Shown here: piece by piece, positions 1 to 7,916 of the stretch | Layout: the number at the start of each line of letters is the position of its first letter | Position numbering within the stretch: the stretch's first letter is position 1 | Source of the DNA: Cellulomonas flavigena DSM 20109 | Lineage (GTDB): Bacteria > Actinomycetota > Actinomycetes > Actinomycetales > Cellulomonadaceae | DNA length: 64,000 nt | Reading direction: 5' to 3' | NCBI RefSeq assembly: GCF_000092865.1 | Contig: NC_014151.1 | Coordinates: 2,852,001 to 2,916,000, forward strand | Program-made: the position numbers and the translations under genes | The notes under the pieces: model-generated | Database searches by the model: none | What the model was told of the DNA's origin: nothing | The model's input: only the letters and a program-made list of their open reading frames with translations

Positions 1-35
1 GTGTTCCGCTCGGCGCGGCGGGTGCGGGTCTCAGG

Positions 36-365
36 TCACCAGAGGATGGCGAGGGCGACGTTGAGGGCGACGAGGCCCGCGATGCCGCCGAGGTAGCCGG
101 TCGTCACCTTCTCCGGGCGCCGACGGCCGAGGACGACGAGGACCGTCACGACGACCGCGACGAGGAGCTTGACGGTGACCTTCACGTGGTTCGCGTCGGA
201 GCCGAGCAGGCCCGTGAGCACGATGCCCGTGACGAGTGCGGTGAGGATGCCGTGGAACGCGCCGTCGGTGAGCTTGCTGCTCTTCATGCCGGCCAGGGCC
301 CCGCCGAAGACCATGGCCCAGCCGAGCAGGTGGAGGACGAGGAAGATGCCGTGAACGATGTCCAT
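36..365 (-). CDS. small polytopic membrane protein, unknown function
   Basis: A 109-residue protein with about four hydrophobic segments (roughly residues 5-27, 40-55, 63-80 and 88-107) separated by short basic or polar loops, including GRRRPEK. No catalytic motif is visible, and I do not recognise the family. The ATG at 365 is preferred over the GTG immediately before it, because a -10-like TAGCAT lies exactly 6 nt upstream, as at many other genes here. That suggests a leaderless mRNA. The gene is divergent from the HIT-like gene at 523. It is probably an inner-membrane hypothetical protein. Confidence 0.75.
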   Translation of the reverse strand: MDIVHGIFLVLHLLGWAMVFGGALAGMKSSKLTDGAFHGILTALVTGIVLTGLLGSDANHVKVTVKLLVAVVVTVLVVLGRRRPEKVTTGYLGGIAGLVALNVALAILW

Positions 366-371
366 CACCGC

Positions 372-377
372 ATGCTA
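372..377 (-). promoter_or_regulatory. -10 element (TAGCAT) of the membrane protein gene at 365
   Basis: TAGCAT ends 6 nt before the ATG at 365, so transcription would start on or next to the start codon. No Shine-Dalgarno is present. The leaderless reading is inferred from this spacing. Confidence 0.45.
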
Positions 378-384
378 GGGGACC

Positions 385-397
385 TGACGCGACGTCA
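385..397. promoter_or_regulatory. 13-bp perfect dyad (TGACG-CGA-CGTCA)
   Basis: Perfect 5-3-5 inverted repeat just upstream of the TAGCAT -10 of the gene at 365, where an operator overlapping the -35 would lie. No cognate regulator is evident. Confidence 0.3.
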
Positions 398-522
398 TCT
401 CGTGGGGCGTGTCGTGCACTCGTGAAGATCGTCACATGAGGGTCGGGCGCATCGGGCGGAGTCCAGGCACACCGCGTCGACCGCTACGCTCGCGGCGTCC
501 GCCCGAGGCGAGGAGGTCGCGG

Positions 523-1146
523 ATGACCCGGCACCAGGACGCACCCCGTGGTGCGCTCGACGTCCCCGCGCTCGTCGCCCGCGCCCGCGCCGCGGCGGGC
601 CCCGACGGGCGGGCGGCCGTCGGCAGCATCGCCGACTGGGAGACGTTCCCGTTCGAGCGCGACGGTCTGCGGCTGCGACCACTCGACGACCCGACCGTCC
701 CCGAGCCCGCACGGGAGGACGAGGACGCGGCCACGTGCTCGCGGTGCGCCGCCCCCGACGACCGTTACGTGTGGACCGACGCGACGTGGCGGCTCAGCGC
801 ACGCGGGCCCGTGAGCCTCCCGACGCTCATCCTCGGCCCCCGCGCGCACGTCGACCTGGGCGACCTCGACGACGAGCTCGCCGGCGAGCTCGGCCGCATG
901 GTCGTGCGCGTCGAGCGCGCACTGGCGGCCGTCCCGGGGGTCGGGCGCGTGCACGTGCACCGGTGGGGCGACGGCAACGGGCACCTGCACCTGTTCTTCT
1001 TCGCGCGCCCCGACGGGATGACGCAGCTGCGCGGGCTCGTCATGCCCCTGTGGGCGCACCACCTGCCGGCGATCCCCGACGACGAGTGGGACGCGATCGT
1101 CGCGTCGGTCGTCGCGTCGCTGGACGCGTCGGCCCCGAGCGTCTGA
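523..1146 (+). CDS. HIT-like (histidine triad fold) protein with incomplete triad
   Basis: A 207-residue soluble protein. The ATG at 523 is chosen because GGAGG sits just upstream (511-516). Residues 80-175 resemble the HIT/GalT-like core: a strand followed by GPRAHVDL, then a helix (DELAGELGRMVVRVERAL), then a GVGRVHVHRWGDGNGHLHLF segment. The canonical HxHxH motif is only partly kept: GHLHLF has two histidines, with the third replaced by Phe. A CxxC pair (CSRC) lies near residue 70. Nucleotide hydrolase or transferase activity would be family knowledge, but the missing histidine makes activity uncertain. Convergent with the response regulator gene at 1180. Confidence 0.6.
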   Translation: MTRHQDAPRGALDVPALVARARAAAGPDGRAAVGSIADWETFPFERDGLRLRPLDDPTVPEPAREDEDAATCSRCAAPDDRYVWTDATWRLSARGPVSLPTLILGPRAHVDLGDLDDELAGELGRMVVRVERALAAVPGVGRVHVHRWGDGNGHLHLFFFARPDGMTQLRGLVMPLWAHHLPAIPDDEWDAIVASVVASLDASAPSV

Positions 1147-1179
1147 CGGCCCGCGCCCGGGCGGTCCGGCCTCACCGCG

Positions 1180-1833
1180 TCACAGCAGGCGGCGCGCCGC
1201 CGCCCACCGGGTCAGCTCGTTGCGGTTCGACAGCTGCAGCTTGCGCAGCACCGCGGACACGTGCGTCTCGACGGTCTTGATCGAGATGAACAGCTCACCG
1301 GCGACCTCGCGGTACGTGAAGCCGCGCGCGATGAGCCGCATGACCTCGCGCTCACGCGCCGACAGGCGGTCGAGCTCGTCGTCGCCCGTCGCGACGTCGC
1401 CCGCGGCCGCGCCGAACGCGTCGAGGACGAACCCCGCCAGGCGCGGCGAGAACACGGCGTCACCACCGGCCACGCGCACCACGGCGTCGGACAGCGCCGT
1501 GGGGTCGATCGCCTTGGTGACGTAGCCGCGCGCCCCCACGCGGATCACCGCCACCACGTCCTCGGCCGCGTCGGAGACCGACAGCGCGAGGAACCGCGTG
1601 CTCGGCACGTCGACGCACCGACGCACCACCTCCGCCCCGCCGCCGCCGTCGCCACCGGGCAGGTGGACGTCGAGCAGCACGACGGGCGGCTGCAGGTCGT
1701 GGACGACCTGCACGGCCTCGTCGACGCCCGCCGCCTCCCCCACCACGCGCATGCGCGCGTCGAGGGACGCCTTCACGCCCGCACGGAACATGTGGTGGTC
1801 GTCGACCAGCACCACGTCGACCGGTTCGCTCAC
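1180..1833 (-). CDS. NarL/LuxR-family response regulator
   Basis: A 217-residue two-component regulator. The N-terminal receiver has the acidic pair (VVLVDDHH), the phospho-acceptor Asp in VVLLDVHLPG, Ser in LALSVSD and Lys in GYVTKAID, so it looks fully functional. The C-terminal LuxR HTH begins at LSAREREVMRLIARG and includes the recognition helix IKTVETHVS. The GTG at 1833 overlaps the stop of the upstream kinase gene (GTGA), so the pair is translationally coupled and almost certainly cognate. Its likely targets are the divergent PspC genes and itself, by analogy with envelope-stress systems (inference). Confidence 0.92.
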   Translation of the reverse strand: MSEPVDVVLVDDHHMFRAGVKASLDARMRVVGEAAGVDEAVQVVHDLQPPVVLLDVHLPGGDGGGGAEVVRRCVDVPSTRFLALSVSDAAEDVVAVIRVGARGYVTKAIDPTALSDAVVRVAGGDAVFSPRLAGFVLDAFGAAAGDVATGDDELDRLSAREREVMRLIARGFTYREVAGELFISIKTVETHVSAVLRKLQLSNRNELTRWAAARRLL

Positions 1834-3158
1834 GCGTCGCGCTCCTCGTCCTCGTCCACACCCTGCCCGGACCCGCCGCCACCGACGGGCATGCACAGGT
1901 GCACCTCGGTGCCCCGCTCGGGGCTGCTCGTCACACGTGCGGTGCCGCCGCGGCGCCGCACGCGTCCCATGATCGACTCCCGCACCCCGAAGCGGTCGGG
2001 CCCGACGTCCTCCAGGTCGAAGCCCGCGCCGCGGTCGCGCACGAACACCTCGACGGACGACGGCCCGACCTCCAGGTACAGCGACACCGGCGGGCGCCCG
2101 TGCACGACCGCGTTGACCAGCGCCTCGCGCGTGGCCTGCAGCAGCGCGAGCGTGTCCGGCTCGGGCACCCGGTCCCCCACGACGACGACGTCGACGGCGA
2201 CGGGCTCGCCGCCCGGGCCGGAGCGGGAGTCCTCCACCTCGGCGACGACGGCCCGCAGCGCCGCGGCCAGCGACGTGCCGGGCTCGTTCCGGTCGTCGTA
2301 GAGCCACTCGCGCAGCTCGCGCTCCTGCGCACGCGCCATGCGCGCGACCTCCGCCGGCTCGTCGGCGCGCGCGCGGATGAGCGCGAGGGTCTGCAGCACC
2401 GAGTCGTGCAGGTGCGCCGCGATGTCGGCACGCTCCGCCTCGCGCGCGCGTGCCGCGCGCTCGTCGCCGAGCTCCCGCGCGAGCCGCACCCACCACGGCG
2501 CCATGACGAGCCCGACGCCCAGCAGCACCGCGAGCGCCGCCACCGCGGACTGCACGAGCAGCGCGGGCTCCACCGCGCGCCCCACGGCCTGCCCCGCGAG
2601 CAGGAGCACGCCGGCCGCGGCGAGCAGGCCGCCGCCGATGAGCCGCAGCACGCTGATGCGTCGCCCGTCCCGCCGGCCGTGCTGGAGCGCGTCGAGCTGG
2701 CTCCACGCCAGCGCCACGCCCACCAGCACGACGAGCACGGGCAGCGCCCACCCCGCGTCGAACCGCGCCCCGGCGCGCGACGCGACGAGCACGCCCGCGG
2801 TCACGACGAGCAGGACCCCCAGGGCGATCTCCGCCCACGGCACGCGGCGCCCGTCGTTCTCGAGCGTCTGGCGGCGGGCGAGGCGCTGCAGCGCGCTGGG
2901 CCGGGCACCGACGGCAGCTGCGGCGGGGTCGCCGACAGGCACGGCGAGCCACCAGAACACGTACAGCGCGGCACCGATCCCGGCCACGGGGACCAGCAGC
3001 GCGAACCCGACGCGCACGAGCGCGACCGGCAGCTCGAGGTGCGCGGCGAGCCCGGTGGCCACGCCCGCGAACCAGCGGCCCTGCTCCGGGCGGCGCAGCG
3101 GCAGCCGGGCGCGCGGCGCGGCGGCGCGCGCCGGTGTGCCGTACGGGGCTGTGGTCAC
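1830..3158 (-). CDS. PspC-domain sensor histidine kinase (HisKA_3)
   Basis: A 442-residue membrane histidine kinase. Residues about 15-80 form a PspC-like region (GRWFAGVATGLAAHLELP, then a hydrophobic helix ending WWLAVPVGDP). Further membrane helices lie near 110-130, 137-150, 170-190 and 205-225. The dimerisation/phosphotransfer box is IAAHLHDSVLQTLA, and the ATPase domain has an N-box (REALVNAVVHG) and G-box (DRGAGFDLEDVG). The GTG at 3158 is chosen because a -10-like GACGAT lies 6 nt upstream. The next gene overlaps by GTGA. PspC fused to a NarL-type kinase, beside a divergent PspC-LiaF gene, points to sensing of membrane or cell-wall stress (inference). Confidence 0.88.
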   Translation of the reverse strand: MTTAPYGTPARAAAPRARLPLRRPEQGRWFAGVATGLAAHLELPVALVRVGFALLVPVAGIGAALYVFWWLAVPVGDPAAAAVGARPSALQRLARRQTLENDGRRVPWAEIALGVLLVVTAGVLVASRAGARFDAGWALPVLVVLVGVALAWSQLDALQHGRRDGRRISVLRLIGGGLLAAAGVLLLAGQAVGRAVEPALLVQSAVAALAVLLGVGLVMAPWWVRLARELGDERAARAREAERADIAAHLHDSVLQTLALIRARADEPAEVARMARAQERELREWLYDDRNEPGTSLAAALRAVVAEVEDSRSGPGGEPVAVDVVVVGDRVPEPDTLALLQATREALVNAVVHGRPPVSLYLEVGPSSVEVFVRDRGAGFDLEDVGPDRFGVRESIMGRVRRRGGTARVTSSPERGTEVHLCMPVGGGGSGQGVDEDEERDA

Positions 3159-3304
3159 GTACAGATCGTCACACGGCACGGGCCCGCGCAGGGGCACCCG
3201 ACGCGAGGATCAGGGACCACGACCCGAGGTCCGGGGTACCGGCCAGGGTCGGGTCAGGGACGGTCCCCGATGTCCCGGGCAGGCGTGCGCATGAGGATCG
3301 AGCC

Positions 3305-4711
3305 ATGGACACGCAGACTCCCGCCGGCCCCGACGCCGGCACCCCGGGCACGACGCCCGGCACGGGTCCCGGACCGCACCCGGGCACCACGCCCCCGCCC
3401 GCACCGAACGGCTTCTGGGCCGGTGTGCGCCGCACGGGGCTGTACCGCTCCGACGAGCGCTGGGTCGGCGGCGTCGCCGGCGGCCTGGCCGCTCGCATCG
3501 GCGTCGACCCGCTCATCGTCCGCGGGGTCCTGGCCGTGTCGTTCCTGCTGGGCGGGCTCGGGCTCCTGCTCTACGGCGTGGCGTGGGCGCTGCTGCCCGA
3601 CGCCCGCGACAACCGCATCCTGCTCGAGCGGCTCGGCGCGGGCGATGCGGACGGCGCGCTGCTCGGCTCGTTGGCGTTCGTCGTCGTCGGCCTCGCCCGC
3701 GGCGACGGCTGGTGGTGGTTCTGGGACGGCAGCGGCGCCGTGGGTGGCACGCTGTGGCTGTTGTTCGTCGTCGGCGTCGTCGCGCTCGTCGTGAGCTCCC
3801 AGAAGCGCAACGCCGCAGCGCGCCAGGCGGCCCCCGCGTGGGGCACGCCGACGGCGGCCGCGAGCGCGCCGGCCGCCGGTGGGCCGACGGCCACGCTGCC
3901 GCTGCCCACGTCGTCCGTCGGCGTCGCCGACGCTCCGGCGCCGTACGGCCCCCCGGCGCCGCCCTCGTACGGGCCGCCGGCACCGCCCGCACCGCCGTTC
4001 GGCGGCGCACCGGTGCTCCCGGCGCCTCCCGCGCCGCCGCGTCCACCCCGGCGCAGCGCGGACGCCGCGACCGTCGGCGCCGTCGTGGGACTGAGCATCG
4101 TGGGCCTCGGCGCGCTGCTGCTGGCCGACCGGGTCGGCGCCTACGACGGCCCGCTGTGGATCACCGCCGGCGGCATCGCGCTCGTCGTGGCGGGCCTGGG
4201 CATCGTGACGCTGGGTCTGCGCGGGCGCAGCAGCGGGTTCGTCGGCTTCCTCGCGGTGGCGGGCCTGCTCGTGTGGGTCCCGACCGCGCTGGTGCACCAG
4301 ACGGAGTGGTCCGACGGTCTGCGCGGCTGGGAGAGCGAGGGCCGCGCGCAGGACGTCACGGCGACGAGCCGCACCGTCGCCGCGGCCGGGTGGGACCTGG
4401 GCGCGGGCACGTCACGCATCGACCTCACCGGCGTCCCGCTCGACGACGAGGTCCTGCGGGTGCCGATCGCGATCGGCGCCGGCCAGCTGACGGTCGTCGT
4501 CCCGCGCGAGGCGGCGGTGCAGGCCGACGTGACCGCGGGCCTCGGGTCCGTGCGCGTCGAGCTCGACGACGACGTGCACGAGCAGAGCGGCGTCGGCCTC
4601 GGCGACCTGACGTACCTGGACGACGACGCCGAGGCCGGCTCGCCGAACCTCGTGCTCGAGATCAGCTCGGGCGTCGGCGAGGTCCGCATCATCGAGGAGG
4701 ACGCAGCATGA
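3305..4711 (+). CDS. PspC domain protein with LiaF-like C-terminal domain
   Basis: A 468-residue membrane protein. Order: a Pro/Gly-rich N-tail; a PspC domain at about 40-100 (GLYRSDERWVGGVAGGLAA, ending ALLPDARD); a second pair of hydrophobic segments near 120-165; a long Pro/Ala linker (about 175-250); three hydrophobic segments (about 260-335); then a beta-rich soluble tail resembling LiaF/DUF2154 (IDLTGVPLDDEVLRVPIAIGAG and following). The ATG at 3305 has AGGA upstream and is preferred over the longer upstream frame. It is transcribed divergently from the PspC kinase and is probably its sensor partner or target. It overlaps the next gene by ATGA. Confidence 0.85.
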   Translation: MDTQTPAGPDAGTPGTTPGTGPGPHPGTTPPPAPNGFWAGVRRTGLYRSDERWVGGVAGGLAARIGVDPLIVRGVLAVSFLLGGLGLLLYGVAWALLPDARDNRILLERLGAGDADGALLGSLAFVVVGLARGDGWWWFWDGSGAVGGTLWLLFVVGVVALVVSSQKRNAAARQAAPAWGTPTAAASAPAAGGPTATLPLPTSSVGVADAPAPYGPPAPPSYGPPAPPAPPFGGAPVLPAPPAPPRPPRRSADAATVGAVVGLSIVGLGALLLADRVGAYDGPLWITAGGIALVVAGLGIVTLGLRGRSSGFVGFLAVAGLLVWVPTALVHQTEWSDGLRGWESEGRAQDVTATSRTVAAAGWDLGAGTSRIDLTGVPLDDEVLRVPIAIGAGQLTVVVPREAAVQADVTAGLGSVRVELDDDVHEQSGVGLGDLTYLDDDAEAGSPNLVLEISSGVGEVRIIEEDAA

Positions 4712-4968
4712 GCACCGACGACCTGGACGACACCACCGTGAGGAGCACCGACGGGGTCACCCCGCGGGAGCGCCCGACGGTCCGGCTGGGCTCCGTGGTG
4801 TGGGGCCTGATCGTCGCCATCGTGGGCCTCGGGGTCCTGCTGGTGGGTGCCGGCTACACCATCGACGTGCAGCTCGCCTCGATCGTGCTGCTCATCGCGG
4901 CGGGTCTGGGGCTCATCCTCGGGCCGCTCGTCCAGAGCCTGCGCCGCGGTCGCACAGCCGACCGCTGA
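4708..4968 (+). CDS. small two-helix membrane protein
   Basis: An 86-residue protein with a charged N-terminal tail, two hydrophobic helices (VVWGLIVAIVGLGVLLVGAG and the segment from residue 52 to 74) and a basic C-terminus (SLRRGRTADR). The start overlaps the stop of the PspC gene as ATGA, so the two are co-translated. The function is not recognisable. As a downstream partner of a PspC-LiaF-like protein it could be a membrane accessory of the same stress module (inference). A strong hairpin follows. Confidence 0.75.
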   Translation: MSTDDLDDTTVRSTDGVTPRERPTVRLGSVVWGLIVAIVGLGVLLVGAGYTIDVQLASIVLLIAAGLGLILGPLVQSLRRGRTADR

Positions 4969-4976
4969 CGCGACAC

Positions 4977-5011
4977 CCCGGCGACCCGCCCGGAGCGGGC
5001 GGGTCGCCGGG
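4977..5011 (+). terminator. intrinsic-type terminator hairpin after the PspC operon
   Basis: Perfect 16-bp inverted repeat (arms 4977-4992 and 4996-5011) with a GAG loop, starting 9 nt after the stop codon. No U-tract follows, which is usual in high-GC actinobacteria. Confidence 0.75.
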
Positions 5012-5014
5012 ACG

Positions 5015-5058
5015 CACGTGAGGGTCGGCACCCGTGACGGGTACCGACCCTCTCGTGC
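5015..5058 (-). terminator. terminator hairpin after the 157-aa membrane protein gene
   Basis: 15-nt arms (5015-5029 and 5044-5058) with a single mismatch, plus an inner ACCCGT/ACGGGT pairing. The site lies between two convergent genes, just downstream of the minus-strand stop at 5075. Confidence 0.65.
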
Positions 5059-5074
5059 GTGTGCGGTGCGTCGG

Positions 5075-5548
5075 TCAGGCGTTCTGGACGACCGGCTTGG
5101 CGGCCACCGGCGCGTCGAGGCGGACGGCGATCCGGCGCAGGGCCTCACCGGCGACGATGCACACCACGCCGAGGCCGAAGACCAGGAGGGACACACCGAA
5201 CGCGAGGACCGACGTGAACAGCGACGCCCGGAGGAACGAGCCGTTCATCACGGTGGCACGGGCCGGGTCCTCGCGGTCGAGCTCGGCGTAGGTCTTGCCG
5301 CCGGAGCCCTCGAGGGCGTGCTTGTTGATGATGTCGGCCTGCGCCCACGCCTCCCACGGCGTGTCGACGAGCTCACCGGCGAAGGCGGCCGCGTCGTCCG
5401 CGACGGTGACCTTCTCGGCTGCGAGGTTCCCGGCCACCAGCATCCAGGTGGCGGCGCCCGAGACGGCGAAGAGGCCGCCGAAGGCGAGGACGATGATCGC
5501 CAGCACCTTGAGGTGGGCCGGCTTGGACTGGACCGCTGCGTTCGACAT
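5075..5548 (-). CDS. two-TM membrane protein of unknown function
   Basis: A 157-residue protein with one hydrophobic helix near residues 15-40 and another near 110-135. The polar region between them is probably extracellular. A GGGGAGATCGAG ribosome-binding region precedes the ATG at 5548, and TCTAGT further upstream is a plausible -10. Proteins of this type are conserved in actinobacteria. I recall some being labelled aromatic ring-opening dioxygenase LigA, but the sequence shows no dioxygenase feature and that name should not be propagated. Confidence 0.8.
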   Translation of the reverse strand: MSNAAVQSKPAHLKVLAIIVLAFGGLFAVSGAATWMLVAGNLAAEKVTVADDAAAFAGELVDTPWEAWAQADIINKHALEGSGGKTYAELDREDPARATVMNGSFLRASLFTSVLAFGVSLLVFGLGVVCIVAGEALRRIAVRLDAPVAAKPVVQNA

Positions 5549-5764
5549 CTCGATCTCCCCGATCGGTACGGACTTTCCTCCACTAGACCGGAGGACCGGC
5601 CCGGTGAGCTGTCGTGCTCACGTGAACAGCGTCGTCGCAGGTCGGGCCGATCCGGTGGGACCCAGGTCCCGTGGGCGTGTCGCCTCGCTCACCCGCAGGG
5701 GTGAACCACCGAGGATACCGGGGACCTTGGGCCCGGCCCAGCAGCCTGTCCTGCGCGAGCCCGG

Positions 5765-6907
5765 TCAGGCGGGCGTGGCGGAGGTCACCAGCTGCGCGGC
5801 ACGCGCGTACTGCGCGTCCGCGGCTGCCATCACGTGCGCCCAGTCGAACGGCGGCGGCACGGACACGGCGCGGCGGCGCATCGTGGCCAGGAGCCCGCGG
5901 TCCTGCGCGAGGCGCACCACGGCGTCGCTCATGCCCGCGTCGTCCGCGACGAGGTAGCCGTCGACGCCGTCGGTGACGAACTCCCCCACACCCGTGCCGG
6001 CGTGCGCGAGCACCACGAGCCCGGCGGTGCGCGCCTCGAGCGCCGCGATGCCGAACGACTCCAGCCGGGCGGGGGCGAGGAACACGTCCGCGTGGGCGTA
6101 CAGCGCGCGCACCTCCTCGCGCGGCAGCCGTCCGCGCAGGTCGACGACGTCCTGCAGCCCGGCGGCGGCGACGCGTGACCGCACCGGCTCCCGGGCCGGC
6201 CCGTCCCCCACGAGCGTGAGCCGCAGAGCACCCGGCGGCAGGCGACGCACGGCGTCCGCGACGAGGTCGACGAGCGGGACCGCGCGCTTGCGCGGGGCCA
6301 GGCGCATCGTGGCGACGAGGTGCAGCGGCGCCGACGGGTCGGGCGCGGGCGCGACCCTCGGGGCCCACACCCCGACGTCGATGCCGTTGGGCACCACGTC
6401 GACGCGGCGGTCGAACACCTCGCGCACGCGTTGCGCGGCAGCGCCGCTCACCGCGCTGAGCGCCGCCGGCACGCGCCGCCACCGGGTGCGCCGCACGACC
6501 GGGCCGGCGACCCCCACGGTGCCGTCGAGCATGCAGTGCCACGTGATCGCGGTCGGCAGCCGTTCCGCGGTCGCGACGCGCACGCCGTCGAACGCGAACG
6601 GCGAGAGGACGCCGGCGTGCACGTGCACCACGTCGGGGCCGACCTCGCGCAGCGCGTGCCGGACCAGGCGCGGCCCGGCGAGCGGGTTCACCGGCAGGTC
6701 GAACGGCAGCCGCGTGCCGAGCCGGTGCACGTGCACGCCGTCCTCGAGGTCGACCACACCCCCGCGCTCCCCGCCCTCGCCGAGGGTCGCCGTGAGGACG
6801 TGCACCTCATGACCGGCACGCACCTGGTGCCGCGCGAGGTCCCCCACCTGCGTCTCGATGCCGCCCGTACGGGGCGCGAAGCAGTCGGAGACGTGGACGA
6901 TCCGCAC
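5765..6907 (-). CDS. GT4-type glycosyltransferase
   Basis: A 380-residue GT-B fold enzyme. The N-terminal domain begins RIVHVSDCFAPRTGGIETQV, typical of the family-4 nucleotide-sugar transferases. The C-terminal domain has LVGDGPAREP, LRGRLPREEVRALYAHADVFLAPARLESFGIAALEA and the E(x7)E-type donor site. The GTG at 6907 directly precedes the conserved first strand and lies 17 nt after the upstream stop, which favours it over a longer frame overlapping DUF3817. The substrate is probably a lipid or surface glycan acceptor; the family resembles PimB/PimA-like mannosyltransferases, but the exact sugar cannot be read from sequence. Confidence 0.88.
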   Translation of the reverse strand: MRIVHVSDCFAPRTGGIETQVGDLARHQVRAGHEVHVLTATLGEGGERGGVVDLEDGVHVHRLGTRLPFDLPVNPLAGPRLVRHALREVGPDVVHVHAGVLSPFAFDGVRVATAERLPTAITWHCMLDGTVGVAGPVVRRTRWRRVPAALSAVSGAAAQRVREVFDRRVDVVPNGIDVGVWAPRVAPAPDPSAPLHLVATMRLAPRKRAVPLVDLVADAVRRLPPGALRLTLVGDGPAREPVRSRVAAAGLQDVVDLRGRLPREEVRALYAHADVFLAPARLESFGIAALEARTAGLVVLAHAGTGVGEFVTDGVDGYLVADDAGMSDAVVRLAQDRGLLATMRRRAVSVPPPFDWAHVMAAADAQYARAAQLVTSATPA

Positions 6908-6923
6908 AGGCAGGCCGCCCGTC

Positions 6924-7397
6924 TCAGGCCTGCGGCGCGGCTGCGTCGATGCGCGCCTGCGCGTCACGGTGCACACGCCGCTCGAGGATGAACGACATCA
7001 CCGGAACGACGCCCGCGGCCGCCATCGAGGCCAGCCGCCCCAGCCGCCAGCGCAGCGTCGCCCACAGGTCGAAGACGGCGACGAGGTAGAGCACGTAGAT
7101 CCAGCCGTGCGCGAACGCGACCCACGAGCCGAGCAGGCCGATCGGCTCACCCTCGGCGTCGTAACCGCCGGTGTGCAGCACGTACTTGGCGACCATCTCG
7201 ACGCACAGCAGGAGCAGCATCGTGCCCGTGATCCACGCCATGACGCGGTAGCGGGTCAGCGCACCCCGGGCCTTGCGGGCCCACGCGGCCGGGTCGGGTG
7301 GGCCGGCCGCCGGGCCGCCCGTCGGGTCGGCGCCGACCGGTTCCGTGCTCGGCACCCCGGCGCTCGTCGGCCCGGTGCTCGTCGGATCGCTGCTCAC
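6924..7397 (-). CDS. DUF3817 family membrane protein
   Basis: A 157-residue protein. The first 45 residues are Ser/Pro/Gly-rich and disordered, followed by three hydrophobic segments that include the family-type YRVMAWITG and FAHGWIYVLYLVAVFDL blocks. The GTG at 7397 is chosen because GAGAGG lies a few bases upstream. The function is unknown. It sits 17 nt upstream of the glycosyltransferase start, so the two are likely co-transcribed. Confidence 0.85.
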   Translation of the reverse strand: MSSDPTSTGPTSAGVPSTEPVGADPTGGPAAGPPDPAAWARKARGALTRYRVMAWITGTMLLLLCVEMVAKYVLHTGGYDAEGEPIGLLGSWVAFAHGWIYVLYLVAVFDLWATLRWRLGRLASMAAAGVVPVMSFILERRVHRDAQARIDAAAPQA

Positions 7398-7465
7398 GTC
7401 CGTCCTCTCGTCGACACCGTCGATTGTCCCCCACGGGCACCGGCACCCCGGCGCAGCACGCACGG

Positions 7466-7903
7466 TCAGCGCAGCATCATGACCGTCATCGTCACGAACC
7501 ACAGCGCGAGCCCGGTCGCGCCCACGCCCATGAGCACGAGCATCACCCCGAACGGCCCCGCGGGTGTGGACCCGGCCCCCAGACGCACGTCGGCCGGGTT
7601 CTGCGGGTGCGCCCACACCGTGATGTGGTCGCCCGGCTGCGCGACCCGACCCCCCGGGACGGTCACGGGCAGCCCTTCGACGCGTGTGGTCCGCATCCAA
7701 CCGCCGGGCACCGCGTGGTCGAACGTCACGCTCGCCGGCCGCCGGTGCGACGTGCGGTGCACCACGACGGCCTCGACGGGCACCCGCGTCCGCGGCGTCC
7801 GGGCCGCGCGGCGCAGCAGCTGCACGCCGCCGACCAGCAGCCCGACGGCCACGAGCAGGACGAACGCCGCGAACACGAGCGGCACGACGAGCGACGGTGT
7901 CAC
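7466..7903 (-). CDS. DUF3592-type membrane protein (paralogue of the gene at 12100)
   Basis: A 145-residue protein with a TM helix at residues 5-30, a beta-rich external domain (VEAVVVHRTSHRRP, VPGGWMRTTRVEGLP, GRVAQPGDHITVWAHPQNP) and a second TM helix at about 118-140. It aligns clearly with the 134-aa protein at 12100-12504: both share VPGGW(M/R)R, VEGLP, GRVAQPGD and VW.(H/D)P. The function is unknown. It lies 14 nt upstream of the DUF3592-independent promoterless gap before guaA's stop, so it may be read from the guaA direction. Confidence 0.75.
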   Translation of the reverse strand: MTPSLVVPLVFAAFVLLVAVGLLVGGVQLLRRAARTPRTRVPVEAVVVHRTSHRRPASVTFDHAVPGGWMRTTRVEGLPVTVPGGRVAQPGDHITVWAHPQNPADVRLGAGSTPAGPFGVMLVLMGVGATGLALWFVTMTVMMLR

Positions 7904-7916
7904 GGCGCCGCCCCGC

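Noticed and set aside
5075..5548. LigA (aromatic ring-opening dioxygenase) label for the 157-aa protein
   Set aside because: The protein is a two-helix membrane protein with no dioxygenase residues; the label is an annotation artefact in my recollection.
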